The notes beneath the pieces were generated by a model, which was given only the letters and a program-made list of their open reading frames with translations, was not told where the DNA came from and made no database searches. A DNA stretch of 54,833 bases, taken from Ilumatobacteraceae bacterium. GTDB taxonomy: Bacteria > Actinomycetota > Acidimicrobiia > Acidimicrobiales > Ilumatobacteraceae. Shown in pieces: positions 39,162 to 48,771 of the stretch. A program made the translations under genes and the position numbers. Position 1 is the first letter of the stretch. Every line of letters begins with the position of its first letter. Where the stretch lies: contig JANRCO010000100.1 of assembly GCA_030726975.1 (NCBI GenBank), positions 1-54,833 of the forward strand, read 5' to 3'.

Positions 39162-39194
39162 AAAAGATCCCGGGTCAATGACCCGGGATCTTTT
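39162..39194. terminator. Perfect bidirectional-type intrinsic terminator after groEL
   Basis: AAAAGATCCCGGGT-CAATG-ACCCGGGATCTTTT, 14-bp perfect arms including the A/T tracts. Confidence 0.92.
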
Positions 39195-39219
39195 AGTTCT
39201 CCAAAAGGAAAAGAACGAC

Positions 39220-40866
<1,647 letters not shown>

Positions 40867-41160
40867 TTACTTCGCCACAATGGCGAGAACATCACGGCTG
40901 GTGAGAATGAGGAGATCGTCTCCACCAAAAGTCACTTCAGTACCGCCGTACTTGCTATACAAAACTGTGTCGCCGACTTTGATGTCGAGCGCTGTGTGCT
41001 TGCCCGCATCGTCGCTCCAGCGGCCTGGGCCAACGGCGAGTACGGTGCCCTGCTGGGGCTTTTCTTTGGCTGTGTCGGGGATGACGAGACCCGAGGCAGT
41101 GGTCTGCTCGGCTTCGTTTGGCTTCACGACAATTCGGTCGTCCAACGGCTTAAGGTTCAT
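40867..41160 (-). CDS. groES: Co-chaperonin GroES (Hsp10)
   Basis: [64 protein letters not shown] upstream. Confidence 0.95.
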   Translation of the reverse strand: MNLKPLDDRIVVKPNEAEQTTASGLVIPDTAKEKPQQGTVLAVGPGRWSDDAGKHTALDIKVGDTVLYSKYGGTEVTFGGDDLLILTSRDVLAIVAK

Positions 41161-41230
41161 GTCGCAGGCCTCCAATGGCGCTGATGTATATGGATAACGG
41201 TTTACTCTTTACGTACTGACGCCAAAGGCG

Positions 41231-41257
41231 TTAGCACTCGCAAGGAGTGAGTGCCAA
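41231..41257. promoter_or_regulatory. CIRCE (HrcA operator), groES-proximal
   Basis: TTAGCACTC-N9(GCAAGGAGT)-GAGTGCCAA, one deviation from the consensus dyad. Confidence 0.9.
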
Positions 41258-41279
41258 TGATACGACCAGTTTTGGTCGG

Positions 41280-41306
41280 TTAGCAACCGCAACCCCCGAG
41301 TGCTAA
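41280..41306. promoter_or_regulatory. Second CIRCE-like dyad, overlapping the 3' end of maf
   Basis: TTAGCAACC-N9(GCAACCCCC)-GAGTGCTAA, two deviations in one arm. Confidence 0.6.
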
Positions 41307-41866
41307 GCGAGAACCCTCAAAAGATGGGCGGTGGGGGCTAAAGGCAGCCCGATGACGGTCGACATTGAGCCCTGGACCCGTTCCACGAGCACTCCCCCGA
41401 ACCCCTGCATGCCATAGGCCCCGGCTTTCCCGAAAGACTCCCCCGTATCGAGATACCACTCCATGAGATGGGTAGAGATGGGCACCATGGTGACCCGTGC
41501 AGTGTCGATGATGGTGGTGCGCCCCTTTTCCGACAGGCAGGTGACGGCTGTATGCACATGGTGAGTGCGGCCCGACAAGATGCTCAATGTGCGTCGCGCA
41601 GCTTCTCGATCGGCGGGTTGGTCGTGCACCACGCCATCGAGCTCGACACATGTGTCGGCACCGAGAAAGACGACACCGCCCACGACACCCAACTCATCTG
41701 CAATTTTTTGCACTTTTTCTTGAGAGAGGCGTTGCACATACTTTGTTGCAGGTTCATGCGCGTGTTGTGTCTCATCAATATTTGCTGGCATCACCTCGGG
41801 AAATATTCCGATGCGCTCTAACAATTCGAGTCGGCGCGGTGAACGCGAAGCAAGGACTACACGCAT
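41303..41866 (-). CDS. maf: Maf-family nucleoside triphosphate pyrophosphatase
   Basis: MRVVLASRSPRRLELLERIGI, FLGADTCVELDG, LSGRTHHVHTAV, GAYGMQGFGGVLVERVQGSMSTVIGLPL. Confidence 0.93.
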   Translation of the reverse strand: MRVVLASRSPRRLELLERIGIFPEVMPANIDETQHAHEPATKYVQRLSQEKVQKIADELGVVGGVVFLGADTCVELDGVVHDQPADREAARRTLSILSGRTHHVHTAVTCLSEKGRTTIIDTARVTMVPISTHLMEWYLDTGESFGKAGAYGMQGFGGVLVERVQGSMSTVIGLPLAPTAHLLRVLA

Positions 41867-41871
41867 ACTTC

Positions 41872-43014
41872 TTATCCGCCGCTGAGTTGCATCTCATTGT
41901 TGTCGTCGGGGACGACCATGTCGTCGAGACTCTCGAGATACCCAGGAGGCAATGCAACTTTGATAGGCCCATTGGTGTGGCCTCGTGTAAAGCGTTCGCC
42001 ACCTTCAACAATGGCGATACTTCGGTCAACGTCTGCGAAGAGTTCTTCTAACTCTTGAACGGTTGAACAATTCGATGCTCTTCTACGAACTTCCCCGCCA
42101 ACGGGGTAACCCGTGAGATACCAGCCGGCATGTTTACGGAATTCTTTCGCACCACGAATATTTTCTCCAGGCAATGCAGTTGTGGCGTGCGCATCGAGCA
42201 TGCGTGCATGTTGCAACATGACATCTACTACTTCACCCAATAGTGGGGTGGGTTGATTGGCGCGCCCTTCAAATACATCAACAAGATCACGAAACAACCA
42301 TGGTCGCCCGAGACACCCACGGCCAACAACCACGCCGTCACATCCTGTTTGTTCCATCATTTTCACTGCATCATGTGCATCCCAAATATCGCCATTGCCG
42401 AGAACTTGCAGGTCAGGAAAGTGTGACTTCAAAGTAGCAATAGCTGGCCAACGTGCTTGCCCTGCATAATGCTGTTCAACAGTGCGAGCATGCAAAGCAA
42501 CCCACGCAACACCTTCTTCACCAGCAATTTCTGCCGTGTGCAAATACGTCAATAGGTCGTCGGTGATTCCCATACGGAATTTACAGGTGACTGGAATACC
42601 ACCTTTTTTACCTTCGCTTACTGCAGCACGAATGATGGCACGCAATAAATTTTTCTTGAGTGGTACTGCTGCTCCGCCACCCTTGCGCGTCACCTTGGCT
42701 GCAGGGCAACCAAAATTGAGGTCTATATGGTCAACCGCATTGTTGGCAACTAGTTGCGAAACTGCTCGCCCCATAATTTCTGGGTCAGAGCCGTACAGTT
42801 GCACACTGCGCAGATCTTCATCGGGGCTAAAAGTAATGAGACGCTGTGATTTGGGGCTGAAACGCACTAAGCCAGTAGCCATCACCATTTCATTGACGTA
42901 TACAAGTCCTGGACCAAATTGTCGACACAGCGAACGAAATGGAGCATTAGTAACGCCCGCCATTGGAGCTAAAACCACGGGTGTTTGAAGTGTGTGCGAG
43001 CCAAGTTTCAACAT
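41872..43014 (-). CDS. dusB: tRNA-dihydrouridine synthase
   Basis: VVLAPMAGVTNAPFRSLCRQFG, DLNFGCPAAKVTRKGGGAAVP, ALHARTVEQHYAGQARWPAI, GDIWDAHDA; likely start at 43014. Confidence 0.93.
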   Translation of the reverse strand: MLKLGSHTLQTPVVLAPMAGVTNAPFRSLCRQFGPGLVYVNEMVMATGLVRFSPKSQRLITFSPDEDLRSVQLYGSDPEIMGRAVSQLVANNAVDHIDLNFGCPAAKVTRKGGGAAVPLKKNLLRAIIRAAVSEGKKGGIPVTCKFRMGITDDLLTYLHTAEIAGEEGVAWVALHARTVEQHYAGQARWPAIATLKSHFPDLQVLGNGDIWDAHDAVKMMEQTGCDGVVVGRGCLGRPWLFRDLVDVFEGRANQPTPLLGEVVDVMLQHARMLDAHATTALPGENIRGAKEFRKHAGWYLTGYPVGGEVRRRASNCSTVQELEELFADVDRSIAIVEGGERFTRGHTNGPIKVALPPGYLESLDDMVVPDDNNEMQLSGG

Positions 43015-43024
43015 GAGGTTGTTT

Positions 43025-44068
43025 TCACTTTCTCCCCACGCGGTTACCACGCACAGTGGAACCGGTGAGCGAGAGATGCGGAATAGCGCCAACATCGAGC
43101 CCCGATGGCCCATAATCGCGAAGTCGATACCAACCAGCTGATGCAATCATTGCAGCATTGTCGGTACACATTGCCTTGCTCGGCAAAGCAACATGAAAAC
43201 CAGCCCCACTGCCTACTCGCTGCATTTCGCTGCGCAATAGTGAGTTTGCGGCAACTCCTCCACCGAGCACAATGCTTTTGGCATCAACTTGCTGTGCTGC
43301 TCTTAATGTCTTTGCCACGAGAACATCAACCACTGCGGATTGAAACGAAGCGGCAACGTCGTGGGAAGCGACACCAGGATTTTTGCGGACATAGTTAATG
43401 ACCGAGGTCTTCAGACCACTGAAAGAAAAATCGAGCCCGTCGTGCAACATTGCTCGAGGGAATTCAATGCTCTGTGGGTTGCCCTGTTGTGCCGCGGCAT
43501 CGATAGCTGGGCCACCCGGGTAACCGATATCGAGGAAACGAGCGATTTTGTCGAATGCTTCACCGGCTGCATCGTCAATTGTGGCTCCTAATAGCGAATA
43601 CTCACCAGGAGCAGTCATGTGAATGAGCAAGGTGTTGCCACCCGATACCAAAAGCACCACCGCAGGGAATGGCAGTTGTGGTTCTTCAAGAAGCGCTGCA
43701 TAAAGATGCGCTTCAAGATGATTTACTCCAATAAAGGGAACATCTAATCCGTAGGCCATTGCCTTACCCGCAGAGACACCTACTAGGAGTGCGCCAATGA
43801 GGCCGGGGCCAATAGTGGTAGCAACTGCATTAATGCGCTCCGCACCAATGCCAGCAAGTTGAATTGCCTCGTTAATGACGGGTTGCATGAGTTCAAGATG
43901 CGCACGGCTTGCAACCTCAGGAACTACTCCACCAAATTTTGCATGGATATCAATTTGGCTAGAAACAACCGAGGAGAGAACATCGTTTCCCCCCATCACA
44001 ATTGCCGCTGCAGTTTCATCGCAGCTACTTTCAATACCAAGCACGACCGTTGAGTTATTGATGTGCAT
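43025..44068 (-). CDS. tsaD: tRNA t6A threonylcarbamoyltransferase subunit TsaD
   Basis: VLGIESSCDETAAAIV, GVVPEVASRAHLE, GVNHLEAHLYAAL, VLLVSGGNTLLI; start MHINNST at 44068. Confidence 0.95.
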   Translation of the reverse strand: MHINNSTVVLGIESSCDETAAAIVMGGNDVLSSVVSSQIDIHAKFGGVVPEVASRAHLELMQPVINEAIQLAGIGAERINAVATTIGPGLIGALLVGVSAGKAMAYGLDVPFIGVNHLEAHLYAALLEEPQLPFPAVVLLVSGGNTLLIHMTAPGEYSLLGATIDDAAGEAFDKIARFLDIGYPGGPAIDAAAQQGNPQSIEFPRAMLHDGLDFSFSGLKTSVINYVRKNPGVASHDVAASFQSAVVDVLVAKTLRAAQQVDAKSIVLGGGVAANSLLRSEMQRVGSGAGFHVALPSKAMCTDNAAMIASAGWYRLRDYGPSGLDVGAIPHLSLTGSTVRGNRVGRK

Positions 44069-44615
44069 TGGCGCGTTCCGTTTCAATTTCGCGCAACCGC
44101 GCACCGTACTCGGGGCTGCTCACCTCATGGCACCACATCACCATGGCATCTTCAACATTTTCGTAATACTTCTTGCGCACCCCTGCCGGAGCAAAGCCAA
44201 AACGCCGATACAGCTCTTGTGCTGGAGTGTTACTCATACGCACTTCTAGCGTGAGTGCTTGACATTCGCGTTCACGGGCTTTCCAAGCCAGTTCCAATAA
44301 AAGATCTGTGGCAATTCCACGTCGTTGCCACTCAGGGTGAACAGCAATGTTGGTGACATGAGCATCATCGGGGGTAAACAACAAACCGCCGTACCCCACT
44401 ACCTCTTCGCCAATTTGACCAACGATGTAAAAGCGCTGCTCTTTACGCACTAATTCGATTTCGGCATGAAACACTCCGAGCGTCCATGGCCGGGGATACA
44501 CCACTTCTTCTATTGGCATAATTGCCTTCAAGTGCTTACGGCGCATCGGAATGATGTCGAGTACGGGCGTGCTCAGTTCATCTGGCTTTCTCATGATGCT
44601 CACCGTGTTAACCAC
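44055..44615 (-). CDS. rimI: Ribosomal-protein-alanine N-acetyltransferase
   Basis: GNAT motif NIAVHPEWQRRGIATDLLLELA, LEVRMSNTPAQELYRRFGF; within the tsa cluster. Confidence 0.88.
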   Translation of the reverse strand: MVNTVSIMRKPDELSTPVLDIIPMRRKHLKAIMPIEEVVYPRPWTLGVFHAEIELVRKEQRFYIVGQIGEEVVGYGGLLFTPDDAHVTNIAVHPEWQRRGIATDLLLELAWKARERECQALTLEVRMSNTPAQELYRRFGFAPAGVRKKYYENVEDAMVMWCHEVSSPEYGARLREIETERANAHQ

Positions 44616-45343
44616 TGAATTTCCGCATCGGGGGCCCGCAGGTAAATGGGGGCAATAGGGCTTCCCTCTAAACGCCCAGCTGCATATTTCTTGGCCGCAA
44701 GCGACACCAAAGTGGACGCGTGAGGAAGATGCGCATTGAACGCAAAATTGCGCGCTCCACTGCGCTCACCAAGAAGTGCAAGGTCGGGAATTTCAATGAG
44801 CGACTCGATGTATTTCACTGCACCAGTTCCGAGCACCACTGACCTTTGTGATCTGTCGAGGAGATCTTCAATGAGTTCCTCAACCTCTCCAACCCGCGGC
44901 TCTCGTATTTCTTCTAATGCCCCACCTGAGGAGTGATCTATACGATGCATCGACCAGTACACCTGGTTGCGTCGAGCATCAAGAATTGGCACAACAATTT
45001 CTGCATCATCTAATTCTTGTAGCGCAACACGCTCAACACCATGAGCAAGCACTTGCAAACTATCTAGTCCGATGAGCGGAAGTTCTGCAATGTCTGCCAA
45101 TGTCAATGCAGTAGTAATTCCTACTCGCATCCCAGTGAAAAGTCCTGGCCCCAGATCTACCGCAATGGCACTTAGCTCATGAATGCTGATGCCGATATTT
45201 CGCAAGAGAAGTTCAATTGCAGGAATGAGTGACTCCACATGGCGCCGATCGCTCGCCAGCTGAAAACTTGCAGAGATACTCTCGTCATCTCCAACGGCAA
45301 CACTCACTTGTTCGCTCGATGTATCGATACCTAGAATTTTCAT
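44600..45343 (-). CDS. tsaB: tRNA t6A biosynthesis protein TsaB
   Basis: MKILGIDTSSEQVSVAVGD, AVDLGPGLFTGMRVGITTA. Confidence 0.93.
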   Translation of the reverse strand: MKILGIDTSSEQVSVAVGDDESISASFQLASDRRHVESLIPAIELLLRNIGISIHELSAIAVDLGPGLFTGMRVGITTALTLADIAELPLIGLDSLQVLAHGVERVALQELDDAEIVVPILDARRNQVYWSMHRIDHSSGGALEEIREPRVGEVEELIEDLLDRSQRSVVLGTGAVKYIESLIEIPDLALLGERSGARNFAFNAHLPHASTLVSLAAKKYAAGRLEGSPIAPIYLRAPDAEIQWLTR

Positions 45344-45840
45344 AGGTCATCCCACTCTGCATCGGTACTTGCGTACATCTTGGTAGCAGCTACCAAGCGT
45401 GGCCAGCGAAGATCCCAACGCTTTCCCACAGCACGTACAGAAATATCGCGTGATTCATCTTCTTTGCCAAGCGAAATACGTATTTCAAGATGCTCACCAA
45501 TGATGTCATCTCCAACATCGCCCCATTCAATGAGAACGATGCCACCTTGTTGAGAGAACTCTTCAAGTGCAAGGTCAGCAATTTCATCTCTATTTTTTAG
45601 GCGGTAGAGGTCGGCGTGGTACACCGTTGCATCGTTACCCGCATATGAGTGCACCAAGTTGAACGTCGGCGAAGTAACTGGGTCGGTCACTCCCAGTGCT
45701 GTACACATTCCTTGTACGAGCAGTGTTTTTCCGGCTCCCATTTCACCTGCAAGTACTACGGTGTCGCCAAGGCGCAAGTAGGAAGCAACCACTGCAGCAA
45801 TTTCGCGCGTCACAATGGGAGAAGGTGCAAATAGATTCAT
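45340..45840 (-). CDS. tsaE: tRNA t6A biosynthesis ATPase TsaE
   Basis: VVLAGEMGAGKTLLVQGMCTALG, VTSPTFNLVHSYAG, LIEWGDVGDD. Confidence 0.93.
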   Translation of the reverse strand: MNLFAPSPIVTREIAAVVASYLRLGDTVVLAGEMGAGKTLLVQGMCTALGVTDPVTSPTFNLVHSYAGNDATVYHADLYRLKNRDEIADLALEEFSQQGGIVLIEWGDVGDDIIGEHLEIRISLGKEDESRDISVRAVGKRWDLRWPRLVAATKMYASTDAEWDDL

Positions 45841-45858
45841 AAAAAGATGTAACCGATG

Positions 45859-47010
45859 CTAGTGAGGCACTTCAACATATTGGCGTTCAATGCGAGCACC
45901 AATGCCACAAGTAACTTCATAAGCAATGGTGCCCAGTGCTTCGGCCCAGTCGGCAGCAGTAATCACTTCAGATCCTTGTTTGCCGATGAGAACCACTTCG
46001 TCGCCTACTTCCACGTGGCAGTTCTCTACTGGTCCACAATTCACCATCAGTTGGTCCATGGTGATGACTCCCATCATGGGAAAACGTTTTCCACCAATGA
46101 GCACCTGACCACCTTCACTCCACAACTTGCGCGGCACTCCATCGGCGTATCCCAAGGGGACGGTGGCAATAACACATTCCTCTATGGTGATTGCCCGGTG
46201 TCCGTATGACACACCTTGGCCAGGCTGCACCACATGAACATGTGACACTCGGGCCTTCAGCGACATCACTGGTTCTAACTCATTGCAGTTGTCGTTGAGT
46301 TGAGGGCCAGGGCTCATGCCATAACTAGAAATACCTACACGGACCAATGAGCGTCTTTCGTGTGGGAGGGTAATTGCCGCCGCAGAGTTGCAACTATGGA
46401 TTTTTAGGCCGTCGGTGAGATGACCCATCTGGCGCAGAGACTCTGCGAATAAAAGACTTTGTTCATTGTTCGCCGGATGCTCTGGCTCATCGGCATTAGC
46501 AAAGTGTGTATAGATTCCTTCCAACACAATGAGCGGAGAAAGTTTTTGCACATGGTGTACAAGTTCCATCAGCAACTGCGGCGCAACTCCAACACGATTC
46601 ATTCCAGTATCAACTTTGATATGCACGGAAACTTGAGAGATTCCCGACGCTGTTGCACACTTCACCAACTCATTGACGTACTCAATGGAATACACGGTAT
46701 GTGTTGCCGATTGCTGCAACAGCGCAGGTAGTGATTCATAGGGTTGTTGACTCAACACAAGTATTGGGGCCTGCACGCCAGCATTTCTCAGTTCTACAAC
46801 TTCGCCAGCTAATGCAACACACAAACCCGAGGCGCCTGCATGAAGCGCAGATTTTGCGATGGCCACTGCACCGTGTCCGTAAGCGTTTGCTTTCACAACA
46901 GCCCATACTTCAGCCGGCTCTACAAGAGATTTCAAATACTCAATGTTGTGTGCATAAGCAGTGAGGTTTACTTCGGCCCATGCCCAGCGCTCTACATTTA
47001 CTTCACTCAT
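45859..47010 (-). CDS. alr: Alanine racemase
   Basis: AVVKANAYGHGAVAIAKSAL PLP-lysine motif, VHIKVDTGMNRVGV, GYADGVPRKL, TMDQLMV; start at 47010. Confidence 0.94.
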   Translation of the reverse strand: MSEVNVERWAWAEVNLTAYAHNIEYLKSLVEPAEVWAVVKANAYGHGAVAIAKSALHAGASGLCVALAGEVVELRNAGVQAPILVLSQQPYESLPALLQQSATHTVYSIEYVNELVKCATASGISQVSVHIKVDTGMNRVGVAPQLLMELVHHVQKLSPLIVLEGIYTHFANADEPEHPANNEQSLLFAESLRQMGHLTDGLKIHSCNSAAAITLPHERRSLVRVGISSYGMSPGPQLNDNCNELEPVMSLKARVSHVHVVQPGQGVSYGHRAITIEECVIATVPLGYADGVPRKLWSEGGQVLIGGKRFPMMGVITMDQLMVNCGPVENCHVEVGDEVVLIGKQGSEVITAADWAEALGTIAYEVTCGIGARIERQYVEVPH

Positions 47011-48385
47011 GGCCACCAACTTGAATTTCTCGAACAATGTCTGATGCAACTACACCACATTGAGGAAGCCGCTCTAAGGCATTTCCATGAATAAATGCCC
47101 CAACAGCTGCCGCATGGAAGGCGTCAAGCCCCACAGCGAGTAGCGCTGCAATGACCCCAGTTAACACGTCGCCCGACCCTGCTGTTGCCAAACGCGCATC
47201 TCCATTTGTGATGCAAAGGACGTTTCCACCTGGTTCTGCCACCACCGTCGTGGAACCCTTCAAAAGAACCACTGCTTGCAGGGCTGCTGCAGCCTTACGC
47301 GTGTCTGCAATACGGTCGGCGCTCGGGCGCTCACCAGTGAGAGCACTGAATTCGCCATCGTGGGGAGTGAGTACCGTTTCTGCTGTGCGCTGCGCAAAGA
47401 AGTTTGCCATGTTTCGCCGTTGACCATCACGCGAAGAAGCAAGTAATTGTAAACCATCTCCGTCAATCACTAAGGGCACAGGACAACGCGAGACAAATTG
47501 GAAAACTTCTTCCACCAGCTCATCACCACGACCCAATCCTGGGCCAATGAGCGCAGAAGCAAAGCGTTCAATATCGGACAAGCACTGGTCGGCCCAATGG
47601 GTTTCTGAAACCAATCGGTACACCACTTCGAGCGGAGCAATGATTTGCGGCGTATCGCCAATAGATGACAAGTGCACAATGCCAGCACCTGCTCTATACG
47701 CAGCAGCGCAACTCAGCTGAGCAGCGCCCATCATTGTCTTGCTCCCTGCAATTGCACGCACTCCCGATTTCCATTTGTGAGTTGTTGGAGCACGTGGCGG
47801 AACCCACTGCTCAACATCGTTGCGTGTCACCACGTTGATTGTTTTCTCATCTACTTGCACACCTAGGTGCACTGGTAAATCTAAAGACACAACGGTGATC
47901 TCACCTGCATAGGTTCGCCCCGGTTGCAAAACAATTCCCGGCTTCAACCCGCCAAATGTGATGGTCTCATTTGCTCGAAGTGGGGCGCCACGACACTCGC
48001 CAGTTGTCGCATCAATCCCGCTGGGAATGTCAACTGCAAGAACCAGAGCATTGGTTATTGGTGCAACAAAATCGCTACGTAGCCCTGTGCCATAAACAGC
48101 ATCAATCACTAAATCACATTCTGGAAGTTGTGTGGGCATCTCACTTGATGAGAACACCGACACCTTTACTCCTCGTGCGCGGAGAAAATCGCTGGCTACT
48201 CGTCCATCTTCACCATTGTTGCCTTTGCCCGCAAGCACAATGACGTGTTTGCCGTACGACCCGCCCAACATCTGCAATGCTGTTTGCGCAACCGCATAAC
48301 CAGCTCGACGAATGAGCACAGCAACATCTACCCCGCTGTGAGCATCGATGTAATGCATCTGCTCTGGGGTATAGACGGCCTCCAT
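47003..48385 (-). CDS. nnrDE: Bifunctional NAD(P)H-hydrate epimerase / ADP-dependent dehydratase
   Basis: VIVLAGKGNNGEDGRVASDFLRARG, VDIPSGIDATTGE, VLTPHDGEFSALTG, GDARLATAGSGDVLTGVIAALLA. Confidence 0.92.
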   Translation of the reverse strand: MEAVYTPEQMHYIDAHSGVDVAVLIRRAGYAVAQTALQMLGGSYGKHVIVLAGKGNNGEDGRVASDFLRARGVKVSVFSSSEMPTQLPECDLVIDAVYGTGLRSDFVAPITNALVLAVDIPSGIDATTGECRGAPLRANETITFGGLKPGIVLQPGRTYAGEITVVSLDLPVHLGVQVDEKTINVVTRNDVEQWVPPRAPTTHKWKSGVRAIAGSKTMMGAAQLSCAAAYRAGAGIVHLSSIGDTPQIIAPLEVVYRLVSETHWADQCLSDIERFASALIGPGLGRGDELVEEVFQFVSRCPVPLVIDGDGLQLLASSRDGQRRNMANFFAQRTAETVLTPHDGEFSALTGERPSADRIADTRKAAAALQAVVLLKGSTTVVAEPGGNVLCITNGDARLATAGSGDVLTGVIAALLAVGLDAFHAAAVGAFIHGNALERLPQCGVVASDIVREIQVGGHE

Positions 48386-48405
48386 GGCTTTAGCGTACGG
48401 CGCGA

Positions 48406-48771
48406 TTAAGAAGCGGCAACAACTGCCACTGCAACAATGTATGTATGGCTGAGAGATACCCGCCACTGCGTAATACCAAGTTGTTCAGCTAGTTCTTGAG
48501 CACGACCAGAAACAATGAGTTCGGGAGCGCCCGAAGCGGCTTTACGTACGGAAACGTCATGAAAGTCGAATGCCCCCAAGCCCACACCGAGTGCTTTCAT
48601 GGTTGCCTCACGCACAGCGAATCGTGCCGCTAACGCTCCAGTTGCATCTTTGCGTGTGCCTGCTAGTTCAAGCTCTGCACTGGTAAACACTCGAGTCTTG
48701 AGCGATGGAGTACGGCTCAATACGTCGCGAAAGCGTTCAATATCTACAGCATCTACCCCAAGCCCAATCAT
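48406..48771 (-). CDS. acpS: Holo-[acyl-carrier-protein] synthase
   Basis: MIGLGVDAVDIERFRDVL, ALAARFAVREATMKALGVG, VSLSHTYIVAVAVV. Confidence 0.92.
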   Translation of the reverse strand: MIGLGVDAVDIERFRDVLSRTPSLKTRVFTSAELELAGTRKDATGALAARFAVREATMKALGVGLGAFDFHDVSVRKAASGAPELIVSGRAQELAEQLGITQWRVSLSHTYIVAVAVVAAS

